A program made the position numbers and the translations under genes. Below, piece by piece: positions 31,267 through 41,464 of a stretch of DNA of 64,000 nt (its first letter is position 1; every line of letters begins with the position of its first letter). A model generated the notes under the pieces. It made no database searches and was not told where the DNA came from. It worked only from the letters and a program-made list of their open reading frames with translations. The stretch comes from an uncultured Pelagibacteraceae bacterium (GTDB lineage Bacteria > Pseudomonadota > Alphaproteobacteria > Pelagibacterales > Pelagibacteraceae). The stretch covers positions 369,108 through 433,107 of the forward strand of contig CACBGZ010000001.1 in assembly GCA_902538915.1 (NCBI GenBank), written 5' to 3'.

Positions 31267-34041
31267 ATGAGTAAAATTCAAAAATCTGATCATTTTTATC
31301 TGATTGATGGATCAGGGTACATTTTTAGAGCTTATTATGCTCTACCACCTTTAACACGTAAAAGTGATGGTTTACCAACTGGTGCTGTAAGTGGATTTTG
31401 CAGTATGCTATTTAAATTATTAGAAGACTCTAAATCAATTCAAAATAAACAGAAGCCAACTCACTTTGCAGTTATTTTTGACTCAGCAAGAAAAACTTTT
31501 AGAAATGAAATTTACCGTGACTATAAAGCGAACCGATCTGAAGCACCAGACGATTTAGCTCCACAATTTGAATATATTAGAAAATCTGTTTTGGCATTTA
31601 ATTTACCTTCAGTTGAGCTCGCCAACTATGAAGCAGATGACCTTATTGCAACCTATGTAGACCAAATTTTAAAAAAAGGTGCAAATGTTACAATTGTATC
31701 TTCAGATAAGGATTTAATGCAATTATTCAAAAAAAATGTCCGAATTTATGATCCGATGAAAAATAGATTTATTTCTGATGAAGATGTACAAAAAAAGTTT
31801 GGAGTAGACTCTTCAAAAGTAATTGATGTTCAGGCTTTAGCTGGAGACAGCAGTGATAATGTTCCTGGTGTACCTGGTATAGGAGTAAAAACAGCAGCAG
31901 AATTGATAAATAAATATGGAAATTTAGAAACACTTTTAAAATCTGCTAATGAAATTAAGCAGAACAAAAGAAGAGAAACAATTATTGAAAATAAAGACAA
32001 AGCATTAATTAGTAAGAAATTAGTTACTTTAAAAAATGATGCTCCTGTAGACAGGTCTTTAACAGAGTTTCAATTAAAGGAAATCGATAAAGATAAACTT
32101 TATAAATTTTTAAGAGAAATGGAGTTTAATAGATTGCTAAGCTCAGCAATTTCAGCTTATGGTGAACCGAAACTTACCTCAGAAAAAGATATTGTTAAAA
32201 CTGACGAAAAACAAAAAGCTATCGACAGAAAAAAATATTATTTAATAACAAATCTTGACGAAATCGACAGCTGGATTAAAGAGGCTGAGGAAGCAGGAGA
32301 AGTGGCGGTAGATACGGAAACAAATTCCCTAGATCCTCATCAAGCAGATCTTATTGGAATTTCACTTAGTTCTAAAATTGGTAAAGCTTGCTATATTCCT
32401 GTAGGGCATAAATCAAAAAAAAATATTGATAAAGATCAAACATTAAAAAAACTTAAACCTTTGCTCGAAGACCCGAGTATAAAAAAAATAGGGCAAAATA
32501 TTAAGTTTGATTTCATTGTGCTATTTAAACACGGTATTAAGATTACATCTATGGAGGATACCATGCTTATGTCGTACGTGTTAGACTCTGGTAAAAATAG
32601 ACACAATATGGATACTTTATCCGAAATTCATTTAAATCATAAACCGATAGCATTTAAAGACTTAGTTGGTACTGGAAAAAAAGAAATTAATTTTAGTTTT
32701 GTTGATTTAGAAAAGGCTAAAGATTATGCAGCAGAAGACGCTGATGTTACTTTTAGATTATATAAAAAATTTAATAAAAGTTTGAAAGACGAGAAAATGA
32801 TCAATATTTATGAAACATTTGAAAAACCAATGATAAAAATTTTAGCTGATATGGAAATAGAAGGTATTAAAATTGATAATGATTTTCTTAAGACTCTTTC
32901 CTCAAAATTTGGGAAAAAAATTGAAAAAATTCAACGTGAAGTTTATAAAATATCAAAAAAAGAATTTAATATTGCATCTCCAAAACAGCTTGGTGAGATT
33001 TTGTATAATGATCTTAAGATTTCAGACTTAAAAAAAACCAAAAAAGGAAGCTTTGCAACTAGTGCATCAGTATTAGAGGATTTAGCTTTTAAAGGCCATA
33101 AGTTTCCACAATTAGTTTTAGATTGGAGGCAAATCTCAAAATTAAAGAATACTTATTCGGACACTCTTCCAGAGCATATTAATCCAAAAACTAAAAGAAT
33201 ACATACCTCCTTTTTACTGGCAGCGACTACAACAGGAAGACTAGCTTCAAGTGATCCAAATTTACAGAATATTCCCATAAAGTCTGAGGACGGTAAAGAT
33301 ATTAGGAAAGCATTCATTGCAGAAAAGGGTCTCTCTTTAATTTCAGCAGATTATAATCAAATTGAAATGAGAATTTTAGCTGATTTAGCTGATGTTAAAG
33401 AATTAAAAAAAGCTTTTAGAAATAACGAAGATATTCATTCTTTAACAGCTAGCCAGATATTTAATATTGGTATCAATAAAGTTAATGAAGATCAAAGAAG
33501 AAAAGCAAAAGCAATAAACTTTGGTATTATTTATGGTATCTCACAATATGGGTTAGCCAAACAAATAAACGTATCTAACCAAGATGCTGAGGAATTTTTG
33601 AATGCATATTTTGCTAAGTTTCCAGAAATAAAATTATATATGGATAAAACAATCAAATTTTGTAGAAAAAGTGGTTATGTGAATAATATTTTCGGAAGAA
33701 AATCTCATTTCATAAACATCAATGACAAAAACTATAATGTTAGAAACTTCCAAGAACGTGCAGCCATAAATGCTCCAATTCAAGGATCTGCGTCTGAAAT
33801 TATGAGATTGGCGATGATCAGGCTTAATAAAAGACTTAAAGAGCAAAAAAATAAAAAAACGAAAATGTTACTTCAAATTCATGATGAGCTTATTTTTGAA
33901 ACTTCTAAAGAAGAAGTGAAAAGAATCAGCAAAATTATAATCGAAGAAATGTCTAGCGTAGTTAAAAGCGAACACCACTCATTTTCAATACCATTAACTG
34001 TAGATTTGAATATAGGTGATAATTGGGGTGAACTTCATTAA
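31267..34041 (+). CDS. polA: DNA polymerase I
   Basis: PolA fills gaps in repair and removes RNA primers. The 924-residue protein has all three domains. The 5'-3' exonuclease spans residues 1-300 (LIDGSGYIFRAYYALP, NYEADDLIATY, SSDKDLMQL, GVPGIGVKTA). The 3'-5' exonuclease covers about 325-520, with the metal-binding Asp-x-Glu in VAVDTETNSLD still present. The polymerase domain shows motif A DYNQIEMRILA, motif B RRKAKAINFGIIYG and motif C QIHDELIFE. It is monocistronic or leads into chvI after 50 bases. Confidence 0.97.
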   Translation: MSKIQKSDHFYLIDGSGYIFRAYYALPPLTRKSDGLPTGAVSGFCSMLFKLLEDSKSIQNKQKPTHFAVIFDSARKTFRNEIYRDYKANRSEAPDDLAPQFEYIRKSVLAFNLPSVELANYEADDLIATYVDQILKKGANVTIVSSDKDLMQLFKKNVRIYDPMKNRFISDEDVQKKFGVDSSKVIDVQALAGDSSDNVPGVPGIGVKTAAELINKYGNLETLLKSANEIKQNKRRETIIENKDKALISKKLVTLKNDAPVDRSLTEFQLKEIDKDKLYKFLREMEFNRLLSSAISAYGEPKLTSEKDIVKTDEKQKAIDRKKYYLITNLDEIDSWIKEAEEAGEVAVDTETNSLDPHQADLIGISLSSKIGKACYIPVGHKSKKNIDKDQTLKKLKPLLEDPSIKKIGQNIKFDFIVLFKHGIKITSMEDTMLMSYVLDSGKNRHNMDTLSEIHLNHKPIAFKDLVGTGKKEINFSFVDLEKAKDYAAEDADVTFRLYKKFNKSLKDEKMINIYETFEKPMIKILADMEIEGIKIDNDFLKTLSSKFGKKIEKIQREVYKISKKEFNIASPKQLGEILYNDLKISDLKKTKKGSFATSASVLEDLAFKGHKFPQLVLDWRQISKLKNTYSDTLPEHINPKTKRIHTSFLLAATTTGRLASSDPNLQNIPIKSEDGKDIRKAFIAEKGLSLISADYNQIEMRILADLADVKELKKAFRNNEDIHSLTASQIFNIGINKVNEDQRRKAKAINFGIIYGISQYGLAKQINVSNQDAEEFLNAYFAKFPEIKLYMDKTIKFCRKSGYVNNIFGRKSHFININDKNYNVRNFQERAAINAPIQGSASEIMRLAMIRLNKRLKEQKNKKTKMLLQIHDELIFETSKEEVKRISKIIIEEMSSVVKSEHHSFSIPLTVDLNIGDNWGELH

Positions 34042-34080
34042 TTAAATTTGATTGCCCAAATTAGAACAATTTAGTATTTT

Positions 34081-34086
34081 TATAAT
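34081..34086 (+). promoter_or_regulatory. Candidate -10 box immediately before chvI
   Basis: A perfect TATAAT ends 5 bases before the chvI ATG (34092). No clear -35 is at the right distance. If real, the mRNA would start at the AUG. Composition alone can produce this hexamer in such AT-rich DNA. Confidence 0.3.
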
Positions 34087-34091
34087 GTGCT

Positions 34092-34799
34092 ATGCATAAA
34101 CAAATAATCGCATTAATAGATGATGATCGTAATATTTTGACAAGTTTAAGTATTGCGTTGGAGAAAGAAGGATTTAAAGTTCAGACATATATTGATGGTG
34201 AAAGTGCACTAATAGGTCTAACAAGAACACCCCCTGATCTTGCAATAGTTGATATTAAGATGCCTAAAATGGATGGTGAAGAGTTACTAAAAAAATTAAG
34301 AAAAAAAACCTCTTTACCAGTAATTTTTTTAACATCCAAGGATGACGAAATTGATGAGTTACTTGGATTAAAACTAGGTGCTGATGATTTTGTAAAAAAA
34401 TCAGGAGGTTTTTCTATTAAAGTGCTCATTGAGAGAATAAGAGTTCAACTTAGAAAGAAAGATAGCAAGGACACCATTGAAGAAAATAAAAGTATTATAT
34501 CTCATGGAAAACTAAAACTGGATCCATCCCAACTTGAATGTGAATGGGATGGTAAACAGCTACCAGATAAATTAACAACCACTGAATTTTTGTTAGTTAA
34601 AGAATTGGCTAAAAGACCTGGAATTATCAAAGAGAGAGGACAATTGATGGACATAGCCTATAGGGAAGATACAGATATTGAAGATAGAACAATAGATAGT
34701 CACGTAAAAAGAATTAGAAAAAAATTTAAGAAGGTTGATCCTGAATTTTCAGCTATTGAAACAAGATATGGGAGTGGTTATAGGTGGAATGTTAGCTGA
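34092..34799 (+). CDS. chvI: Two-component response regulator, OmpR family (ChvI-like)
   Basis: The 235-residue protein has a receiver domain (acidic pocket DDD at 10-12, phospho-acceptor Asp54 in AIVDIKMPKMDG, Lys102 in DDFVKKS) and a winged-helix DNA-binding domain (TTEFLLVKELAKRPG, RTIDSHVKRIRKKF, RYGSGYRW). Sequence style and the immediately overlapping kinase gene match ChvI/ExoR-system regulators of alphaproteobacteria that respond to envelope or acid stress. Target genes cannot be read from the window. Confidence 0.9.
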   Translation: MHKQIIALIDDDRNILTSLSIALEKEGFKVQTYIDGESALIGLTRTPPDLAIVDIKMPKMDGEELLKKLRKKTSLPVIFLTSKDDEIDELLGLKLGADDFVKKSGGFSIKVLIERIRVQLRKKDSKDTIEENKSIISHGKLKLDPSQLECEWDGKQLPDKLTTTEFLLVKELAKRPGIIKERGQLMDIAYREDTDIEDRTIDSHVKRIRKKFKKVDPEFSAIETRYGSGYRWNVS

Positions 34800-36340
34800 T
34801 GTTCAACAAAATACTTAAAGATTTATCTATTCTAAAAAAATTTCTATTTATTAATTTAATTTTTTTTACAATTATTGGATTATTTACATTTATTTATATA
34901 AAAAATGTGCAACCAAACCTGATAAAAAAAAAATCTTCTAATCACATTGAAGTGATTAATAATACAATTAGTAATTTAACAAGACTAAATGTTAATTTTG
35001 TTGAGGAAGATATTAGACGATTTTTATTGTCTACAAGATTTTTATTTCAGAATCTTGATAGAGTAATATTTTTTGACAATAATTTAAATTTAGTCGGTGA
35101 CACAGACACATTAGATCTGGATCCTAGATCATTTTCTTCAAGACTTGATATTATAGAATTAGAAACTTTAAACGAGAAGAAGTCAAAAGAAATAGTAGAA
35201 AAGAAAAATATTGATATTGGAAAAAAAAAAACAGTCTCTTTAAATGATGTATTGTTAAATTATTCTACTTCAAAGGATTTTGGGATTCCATTTACATTCA
35301 CTCAAGAAGAATTTAATAAATTCAAATTAACTACTATCAAAAATGTAATGCAAAATGGTAAAAATATTGGTTATTTAGCTATAACCGAAAATGCTAATGA
35401 TATAAAAGCAGCGATTGATGAGAGAAAAACTTTTATCATCAGAACTGCTATTGCTGTAGGTATAGTAATATTAATTTTTTCTTTTGTTTTGAATAGATAT
35501 TTTTTAAAACCAATTAAAAATTTAGTTAGTTATACAAAAACAATTAAAGATAAAAAACAAAAAACAACAAATATAGACAACTTAAAACTTAGAAATGATG
35601 AGCTCGGTTTATTGTCTAGTTCTTTAGATGACATGACGCTTGAACTGCAAAAAAGAATAAGACATGCTGAAAATTTTTCTACTGATCTGGTTCATGAAAT
35701 AAGAAATCCACTTGCTTCTTTAAAAAGTGCCTCAGAAATTCTACATGACACAAATGACATTACACAAAGGATTAAATTGATCGATATATTAAGTCATGAT
35801 GTTCAAAGAATTGAAAGATTAATTACTGATTACTCCCAAATGCTAAAGGATGAAGTTGCCCTGAGTAAGGAGAATATTAAAAAAATAGATATTGAACCGA
35901 TTATTAAGTCTGTTGTTGATGATTTTAATAATCTTTACAAATTAAAGAGAGGAATAAAAATTTTTTATGAAAATGACCAAAAAAAAGAATATTTTATTAA
36001 TGGAATTGAGAATAGAATTGAGCAAATGATAGCAAATCTTTTGGATAATGCAGTATCTTTTAGTGAGGATAACAAAGAAGTTTTGGTAAAAATATTTAAA
36101 TCAAATAAAGATAATGTGATTGTAAACGTCCTAGATGAAGGTAAAGGTTTTATAGAAAAAGATACAAAAAAGATATTCAATAGATTTTATAGTAATAGGC
36201 CTGATAAATTTGGACAACACTCTGGATTAGGTTTGAATATAGTAAAAAATTTAGTGGATTTACATAATGCTACAATTAAAGCTTCCAATAGAACTGACCA
36301 AAAAGGAGCTAAAATTGAAATAGAGTTCCCTCAAGTTTAA
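34799..36340 (+). CDS. chvG: Sensor histidine kinase (ChvG-like)
   Basis: The 513-residue inner-membrane kinase has transmembrane segments at about residues 12-34 and 212-234 enclosing a periplasmic sensor domain. A HAMP region follows, then the dimerisation domain with His299 in DLVHEIRNPLASLKSA. The ATPase domain has the N box (IANLLDNAVSFS), G1 (VLDEGKGF) and G2 (GQHSGLGLNIVKNLV). The ATG overlaps the chvI stop by one base. It is the obvious partner of the adjacent regulator. Confidence 0.92.
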   Translation: MFNKILKDLSILKKFLFINLIFFTIIGLFTFIYIKNVQPNLIKKKSSNHIEVINNTISNLTRLNVNFVEEDIRRFLLSTRFLFQNLDRVIFFDNNLNLVGDTDTLDLDPRSFSSRLDIIELETLNEKKSKEIVEKKNIDIGKKKTVSLNDVLLNYSTSKDFGIPFTFTQEEFNKFKLTTIKNVMQNGKNIGYLAITENANDIKAAIDERKTFIIRTAIAVGIVILIFSFVLNRYFLKPIKNLVSYTKTIKDKKQKTTNIDNLKLRNDELGLLSSSLDDMTLELQKRIRHAENFSTDLVHEIRNPLASLKSASEILHDTNDITQRIKLIDILSHDVQRIERLITDYSQMLKDEVALSKENIKKIDIEPIIKSVVDDFNNLYKLKRGIKIFYENDQKKEYFINGIENRIEQMIANLLDNAVSFSEDNKEVLVKIFKSNKDNVIVNVLDEGKGFIEKDTKKIFNRFYSNRPDKFGQHSGLGLNIVKNLVDLHNATIKASNRTDQKGAKIEIEFPQV

Positions 36341-36385
36341 AGAGTTCTATTGATTAATTAATTCTTTATTGTTAGAAGGTCCCTC

Positions 36386-37672
36386 ATGGAAGATTTCAAA
36401 GTAAAAGATTTATCTCAAGCAGAATTTGGACGTAAAGAAATTTCAATAGCTGAAAGTGAAATGCCTGGATTGATGGCTTTGAGGGAAGAGTATGTTGGAA
36501 AGCATCCTCTTAAAGGAGCAAAAATTGTTGGCTGTCTACACATGACAATACAAACAGCAGTGTTAATTGAAACATTAGTTCATCTTGGAGCTGAGGTGAG
36601 ATGGTCATCTTGTAATATTTTCTCAACTCAAGACCACGCAGCAGCAGCAATAGCAAAAGCCGGAGTACCAGTATATGCATGGAAAGGCGAAACAGAGGAC
36701 GAATATTGGTGGTGCGTTAAACAAACTATCGAAGGTAAAAAAGATTGGAAACCAAACATGATTCTGGATGATGGAGGAGATTTAACAGCTTTAATGCATA
36801 AAGAATATAAAGATTTAATGAAAGATGTGAAAGGTTTATCTGAGGAGACCACCACCGGTGTATTAGCGCTTAAAAAAATGGAAAAGGAGAAAACTTTATT
36901 AGTGCCTGCAATTAATGTTAATGACTCTGTTACAAAATCAAAATTTGATAATTTATACGGATGTAGAGAGAGTTTAGTTGATGGAATTAAACGAGCTACA
37001 GATGTAATGATGTCAGGAAAAGTAGCAATTGTAGCAGGCTTTGGAGATGTTGGAAAAGGCAGTGCAGCATCTTTAAGACAATCAGGTGCAAGAGTAATGA
37101 TTACAGAAACGGATCCAATATGTGCATTACAAGCAGCTATGGAAGGATATGAAGTAGTAACGATGGACGATATGATAAGTGAAGCAGATATTGTTGTTAC
37201 TGCAACTGGCAATAAAGATATCGTTACAGCTGATCACATGAGAGAAATGAAAGATCGGGCTATTTTATGTAACATTGGACATTTTGATAATGAGATACAG
37301 GTTGATGCACTTAAAAACTATAAATGGGATGAAATTAAACCTCAAGTACACGAAATAACTTTACCAAGCAAAAAAAGAATAATTTTACTTGCAGAGGGCA
37401 GGTTAGTAAATTTAGGTTGTGCAACAGGACACCCTAGCTTTGTAATGAGCGCTTCATTTACAAATCAAGTTATTGCACAAATCGAATTATGGAATAATTC
37501 TAAAAATTATGAAAAAAAAGTTTATGTATTGCCAAAACACTTGGATGAGAAAGTTGCCACATTGCATCTTAAAAAGGTAGGTGCAAAGTTGACTAAATTA
37601 TCAAAAGATCAGGCAGATTATATTAGTGTTAAAGTTGAAGGCCCTTATAAACCAGATGCTTACCGCTACTAA
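36386..37672 (+). CDS. ahcY: Adenosylhomocysteinase
   Basis: AhcY reversibly hydrolyses S-adenosylhomocysteine to adenosine and homocysteine, clearing the product of SAM-dependent methylation. The 428-residue protein shows the NAD-binding [10 protein letters not shown], the [20 protein letters not shown] segment (the latter read in pieces), NIGHFDNEI and the C-terminal DAYRY. ATG at 36386 is preceded by GAAGG about 10 bases away. It overlaps tsaE by 17 bases. Confidence 0.97.
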   Translation: MEDFKVKDLSQAEFGRKEISIAESEMPGLMALREEYVGKHPLKGAKIVGCLHMTIQTAVLIETLVHLGAEVRWSSCNIFSTQDHAAAAIAKAGVPVYAWKGETEDEYWWCVKQTIEGKKDWKPNMILDDGGDLTALMHKEYKDLMKDVKGLSEETTTGVLALKKMEKEKTLLVPAINVNDSVTKSKFDNLYGCRESLVDGIKRATDVMMSGKVAIVAGFGDVGKGSAASLRQSGARVMITETDPICALQAAMEGYEVVTMDDMISEADIVVTATGNKDIVTADHMREMKDRAILCNIGHFDNEIQVDALKNYKWDEIKPQVHEITLPSKKRIILLAEGRLVNLGCATGHPSFVMSASFTNQVIAQIELWNNSKNYEKKVYVLPKHLDEKVATLHLKKVGAKLTKLSKDQADYISVKVEGPYKPDAYRY

Positions 37673-38108
37673 GAGCACAAAAATAAAGTTAAACTCAGAA
37701 AATATAACAAAAGAATTTGCTGATACTCTTTCATCAAAAATTAAAGTTGGAGATATAATTTTCTTATACGGTGAGATAGGTGTAGGTAAGACCACATTTG
37801 TAAAATATTTAATCAACATTATTCAAAAGAAAAACAAATTAGAACCATCTGAGGTAACCAGTCCTACTTTTAATATATTGAACGAGTATCAAATTAAGCA
37901 GATAAAAATAAATCATTATGATCTATTTAGACTTAAATCTGTAAATGAAGTAAAAAATTTAGGTCTATTTGATGATAGTTCTAAATCGATCACTTTAATC
38001 GAATGGCCACAATTAATTCAAGAAAAACCAAAAAATCTGATAGAGTTGACTTTTACATATGAGAATGACTATAAAATAAGAACAGTTCAAGTTAAGGGTC
38101 TCAATTAG
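37656..38108 (+). CDS. tsaE: tRNA threonylcarbamoyladenosine biosynthesis ATPase TsaE
   Basis: TsaE is the ATPase of the t6A tRNA modification complex (with TsaB and TsaD). The P-loop [12 protein letters not shown] and the switch-like [18 protein letters not shown] and LIEWPQ motifs are family features. The ATG at 37656 gives 150 residues; an upstream ATG at 37626 would extend the overlap with ahcY without adding conserved sequence. It precedes amgK and murU, a gene order seen in other alphaproteobacteria. Confidence 0.92.
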   Translation: MLTATKSTKIKLNSENITKEFADTLSSKIKVGDIIFLYGEIGVGKTTFVKYLINIIQKKNKLEPSEVTSPTFNILNEYQIKQIKINHYDLFRLKSVNEVKNLGLFDDSSKSITLIEWPQLIQEKPKNLIELTFTYENDYKIRTVQVKGLN

Positions 38109-38119
38109 ATATAAATCGA

Positions 38120-39073
38120 ATGTATAAGTTTCAAAATTTAAAACCAATTGAAGGAGACGCATCTTTTAGAAAGTTTTTTCGAAATAAAATCAAAAATAAA
38201 AGTTCTATCGTAGTTTTTGCAAAGAGAGAAAAATTCAAAAATTTGGTTGTGTATGACGCGATTAATAAAATTTTAAATAAAAATAAAATACTAGCTCCAA
38301 ATTTATATAAGGAAAACTATAAAAAGGGTTATATAGAAATTCAAGATTTCGGTGATAATACAATTTTTAAAATTTTATTAAAAAAAAAAAATAATAAAAT
38401 CAAATATTTTAAGAAAATATTAAAAACTTTGATGCAAATACAATCTATAAAAAATAAAGGTATTAAAGATTTTAAAAAGAAAAAATATATAATACCAAAA
38501 TATGATAAATTAATTCTTTTAAGAGAAGCCCAGTTATTTTGTGACTGGTATGCTAAAAAAAAACTAATAAAAAAAAACAGAAATGAATTTAATAAGAATT
38601 TTAAAAGAATAACTAAAAAATTAATCTCCAACCTCCAATTAAAAAATAACGTTTTTGTTCATAGAGATTTTCACATATCCAATTTAATGTTAGTAAATAA
38701 TCGAATTGGAGTGATAGATAGCCAGGACGCTTCGATTGGAAATAAAGCATATGATTTAGCTTCTTTAGTAGATGATGTAAGATTGAAAACTCCAATTACA
38801 TTCAAAAATAAAATTTACAAATATTATATTGATAAACAAAATAATTTGAATAAATCAAAATTTAAAAACGATTTCGATATTTTATCAGTTATGAGAAATC
38901 TCAAAATTATTGGAGTATTTACTCGTCTTGCAATAAGAGATGGAAAAAAGGGTTATTCAAAATTAATTCCTAGAGCTTGGGAGTTAATTCGTATTAGAAT
39001 TAATAATCAAATTTTTTTAGAATTAAAAAAACTTTTAAATCAAAATTTTAAAAAAGAATTAAATGCAAATTAA
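38120..39073 (+). CDS. amgK: Sugar kinase of the aminoglycoside phosphotransferase family (AmgK-like)
   Basis: AmgK phosphorylates N-acetylmuramate at the anomeric carbon in cell wall recycling. The 317-residue protein shows the start EGDASFRKFFR (nucleotide-binding strand), the catalytic loop VHRDFHISNLM and the metal-binding GVIDSQDA. Assignment to AmgK rather than another APH-like kinase rests on the neighbours tsaE and murU, with which it overlaps by 11 bases. The coding strand includes an A12 run at 38380-38391 that keeps frame. Confidence 0.85.
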   Translation: MYKFQNLKPIEGDASFRKFFRNKIKNKSSIVVFAKREKFKNLVVYDAINKILNKNKILAPNLYKENYKKGYIEIQDFGDNTIFKILLKKKNNKIKYFKKILKTLMQIQSIKNKGIKDFKKKKYIIPKYDKLILLREAQLFCDWYAKKKLIKKNRNEFNKNFKRITKKLISNLQLKNNVFVHRDFHISNLMLVNNRIGVIDSQDASIGNKAYDLASLVDDVRLKTPITFKNKIYKYYIDKQNNLNKSKFKNDFDILSVMRNLKIIGVFTRLAIRDGKKGYSKLIPRAWELIRIRINNQIFLELKKLLNQNFKKELNAN

Positions 39074-39752
39074 AACAGCTCTAATACTGTGCGCAGGTTT
39101 TGGTAAGAGGTTAAATCCATTGACAGAAAAAATTCCAAAACCACTCCTTGAACTTAATAATGTTACATTATTGGAAAACTGTATTAACTTAGTTATTAAA
39201 CTTGATATAAAAAAAATTTTTTTAAATACATTTCATTTAAGTGATCAAATAATTAGCTTTATTAAAAAAAAAAATTTTCAAATTGAAATTCAGATAGTTG
39301 AAGATGGTAAAGAAATTTTGGATACAGGTGGCGGAATATTAAATATGATGAAAAAATCTTCTGATGAGGATTTTATCATTTTTAATCCTGACACGCTATG
39401 GAATAAGACCTATCATGAGGAAATTATTGAAATGCAGAATTTTTATTTTTCAAATAAACTTAACAACGCCCTTCTACTTACCAATAAGACACTGAGTTTT
39501 GATAAAAATCTCCCAGGTGATTTTAATCTTAAAGATAATTTAATATACAGAGAAGATACAACAAACTTTATTTATATTGGCTGCCAAATTTTAAATAAAA
39601 ATTTATTTAATAAATATGAAGTTAAAAATTTCTCTGTCACTGAAATTTGGAATGAATTGCTGAAAAATAATGAATTAAATGGTTTTGAAAGTGTTCATCA
39701 ATTTTATCATTTAACAAATTTAGAAACTTTTAGAAAATTAGAAGATCTTTAG
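39063..39752 (+). CDS. murU: N-acetylmuramate-1-phosphate uridylyltransferase (MurU-like)
   Basis: MurU makes UDP-MurNAc from MurNAc-1-phosphate and UTP, bypassing de novo synthesis. The 229-residue nucleotidyltransferase has the signature ILCAGFGKRLNPLTEKIPKP at its N-terminus, DTGGGI and the metal-binding NPDTLW. It is close in size to MurU and lacks the C-terminal domains of GlmU-type enzymes. It overlaps AmgK and converges on gpmA with a 23-base overlap. Confidence 0.85.
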   Translation: MQIKTALILCAGFGKRLNPLTEKIPKPLLELNNVTLLENCINLVIKLDIKKIFLNTFHLSDQIISFIKKKNFQIEIQIVEDGKEILDTGGGILNMMKKSSDEDFIIFNPDTLWNKTYHEEIIEMQNFYFSNKLNNALLLTNKTLSFDKNLPGDFNLKDNLIYREDTTNFIYIGCQILNKNLFNKYEVKNFSVTEIWNELLKNNELNGFESVHQFYHLTNLETFRKLEDL

Positions 39753-40443
39753 ATCTCTCTTTATCTAAGTACTCACAATTTTTTATTTTGGATTTATCAT
39801 CGAACTCTATTATGAGAGGATTCCCTGTTGGTATTTCTAACTTAGAGATTTGAGAACTATCTAGTTTAAATAAATACTTGCATAATGCTCTTATTGAATT
39901 GCCATGAGCTGAAACTAATACATTCTTATTTAAAAGTATTTTTTCAATTTCATCATGAAAGTATTTTAGAACTCTTTCATATGTATCTTTCAGTGACTCG
40001 GTGTCTGGAATTATTTCTTTTGGTATATTTTTGTAAGTTTCAATATTAAAAGGATGATAAGGGCTTTTTTTATTTAGTGGTTCAGGTTTTGTGTCCCAGG
40101 ATCTTCGAAACTCAAATATTTTATCTTCACCAATTTTTTGAGCCATTTCTATTTTATTAAGACCAGTTAAGGCTCCATAGTGTCTTTCATTTAGTTGCCA
40201 CGCTCTAGGGAAATCATCCTCATCATTTAAAATTTTTTGTATTATCTTTAAAGTATTATTTGCTCTTAACTGTAGAGATGAAAAATATTTATCAATTTTA
40301 ATATTTTTATTTTTGATTAAAAAACCTGCTTTTTCAGCCTCTAACATTCCATTTTTAGTAAGGTCAACATCAACCCAGCCAGTAAATCTATTCTCAAGAT
40401 TCCAAACACTTTGACCATGTCTTACTAGTATTAAAAAACTCAT
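39730..40443 (-). CDS. gpmA: 2,3-bisphosphoglycerate-dependent phosphoglycerate mutase
   Basis: GpmA interconverts 3- and 2-phosphoglycerate. The 237-residue protein has the phosphohistidine motif LVRHGQSVWNLENRFTGW at residues 5-22, the ERHYGALTGLNK segment and the second catalytic His in VSAHGNSIRAL. The 3' end overlaps murU on the opposite strand by 23 bases, one of the longest overlaps in the window. Confidence 0.95.
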   Translation of the reverse strand: MSFLILVRHGQSVWNLENRFTGWVDVDLTKNGMLEAEKAGFLIKNKNIKIDKYFSSLQLRANNTLKIIQKILNDEDDFPRAWQLNERHYGALTGLNKIEMAQKIGEDKIFEFRRSWDTKPEPLNKKSPYHPFNIETYKNIPKEIIPDTESLKDTYERVLKYFHDEIEKILLNKNVLVSAHGNSIRALCKYLFKLDSSQISKLEIPTGNPLIIEFDDKSKIKNCEYLDKERSKDLLIF

Positions 40444-40488
40444 GTTGTTATTTTTAAGATATATTTATAAATAAAACTATATAATTAA

Positions 40489-40884
40489 ATGATTAATTTT
40501 TTTTCCAAATTTAAAATAACTTTTTATCTTTTAAACATTATCTTGATATTTTTGTATCTTTTTCCCGGAAGTTTAATAGGAATAATTATATATAATAACA
40601 AAAATATTCAACCCCAACTAACACCAGATTTTTTTATATCTTCGAATCACTTTTATGTTTTTGCCCTAATTTCATTAACAGGCTATTTAAGTTTTTTTAA
40701 AAAAAAACATATTAGAATTTTAGCAATTTATCTAATTCTTCTTTCGATTACCTTGGAAACATTTCATTTAATTATTCCAGCGAGAAGCTTTGAGTGGTCA
40801 GATTTATTAGGAAATTTATTAGGTGTCTTTATTGTAATTATAATTAATATTCTTATAAAGAAATATGGTTATTTTAAAAAATAA
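40489..40884 (+). CDS. VanZ-like membrane protein
   Basis: The 131-residue protein has about four transmembrane segments. The HFYVFALISLTGYL segment and the C-terminal ETFHLIIPARSFEWSDLLGN followed by LLGV resemble VanZ-like proteins (conserved Asp and Asn-x-x-G). The function of most VanZ-like proteins is unknown; the name comes from a teicoplanin resistance gene. It overlaps the following lipoprotein gene by 20 bases. The divergent gpmA lies 45 bases upstream. Confidence 0.7.
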   Translation: MINFFSKFKITFYLLNIILIFLYLFPGSLIGIIIYNNKNIQPQLTPDFFISSNHFYVFALISLTGYLSFFKKKHIRILAIYLILLSITLETFHLIIPARSFEWSDLLGNLLGVFIVIIINILIKKYGYFKK

Positions 40885-41464
40885 ATTAATAATCTTAATT
40901 ATATTTATACTAACCGGATGCTCATCAATACCAAATAATACAGCTAATAGCTGTTCTATTTTTAATGAAAGATATCTTTGGTATAAACACACCAAAAAAG
41001 TAGAGAGAGAATGGGGTACTCCAATATATATTCAATTAGCAATTATTAAAATGGAATCTGATTTTGACTGGTTAGCTAAGCCACCAAGGCAAAAAATTTT
41101 TAAAGTAATACCTTTTAAAAGACCCTCAAGCTCATTTGGATATTCACAGGCAGTTAGAGGGACATGGGAACAGTATAAAAAAGAAACAGGAAATAAATTT
41201 GCAACAAGAGCGAGATTTAAGGACAGTGTTGATTTTATTGGATGGTATACAAGTAAAACTGAAAATATTCTCAAAATTTCAAAAAAAGACGCCTTCAGAC
41301 AGTATCTTGCTTATCATGAGGGATGGGGAAACTATAAATATTATAAAAAAAATAAAAAAGTGATTAGATTGGCAAAAAAAGTAGAGAAACAATCTAATAT
41401 TTATAAAAAACAACTTTTAGAATGCAAAAGTACTCTTAATAAAAATAAATATATTATTTTTTAA
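40865..41464 (+). CDS. Lipoprotein with SLT/lysozyme-like transglycosylase domain
   Basis: The N-terminus is a lipoprotein signal with lipobox LTGCSS (Cys19), so the mature protein should be membrane-anchored. The rest looks like a lytic transglycosylase domain: IQLAIIKMESDFDW with candidate catalytic Glu64, SSFGYSQAVRGTWEQYK and YLAYHEGWGNYK. This fits a peptidoglycan-cleaving enzyme. The 199-residue size is typical of small family members. It converges on the RND pump gene with an 11-base overlap. Confidence 0.8.
   Translation: MVILKNKLIILIIFILTGCSSIPNNTANSCSIFNERYLWYKHTKKVEREWGTPIYIQLAIIKMESDFDWLAKPPRQKIFKVIPFKRPSSSFGYSQAVRGTWEQYKKETGNKFATRARFKDSVDFIGWYTSKTENILKISKKDAFRQYLAYHEGWGNYKYYKKNKKVIRLAKKVEKQSNIYKKQLLECKSTLNKNKYIIF

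Noticed and set aside
36628-37212. 194-codon open frame on the minus strand inside ahcY
   Set aside because: It lies entirely within the well conserved ahcY coding sequence, has no ribosome binding site or family resemblance, and is rich in the residues expected of a reverse-frame shadow.
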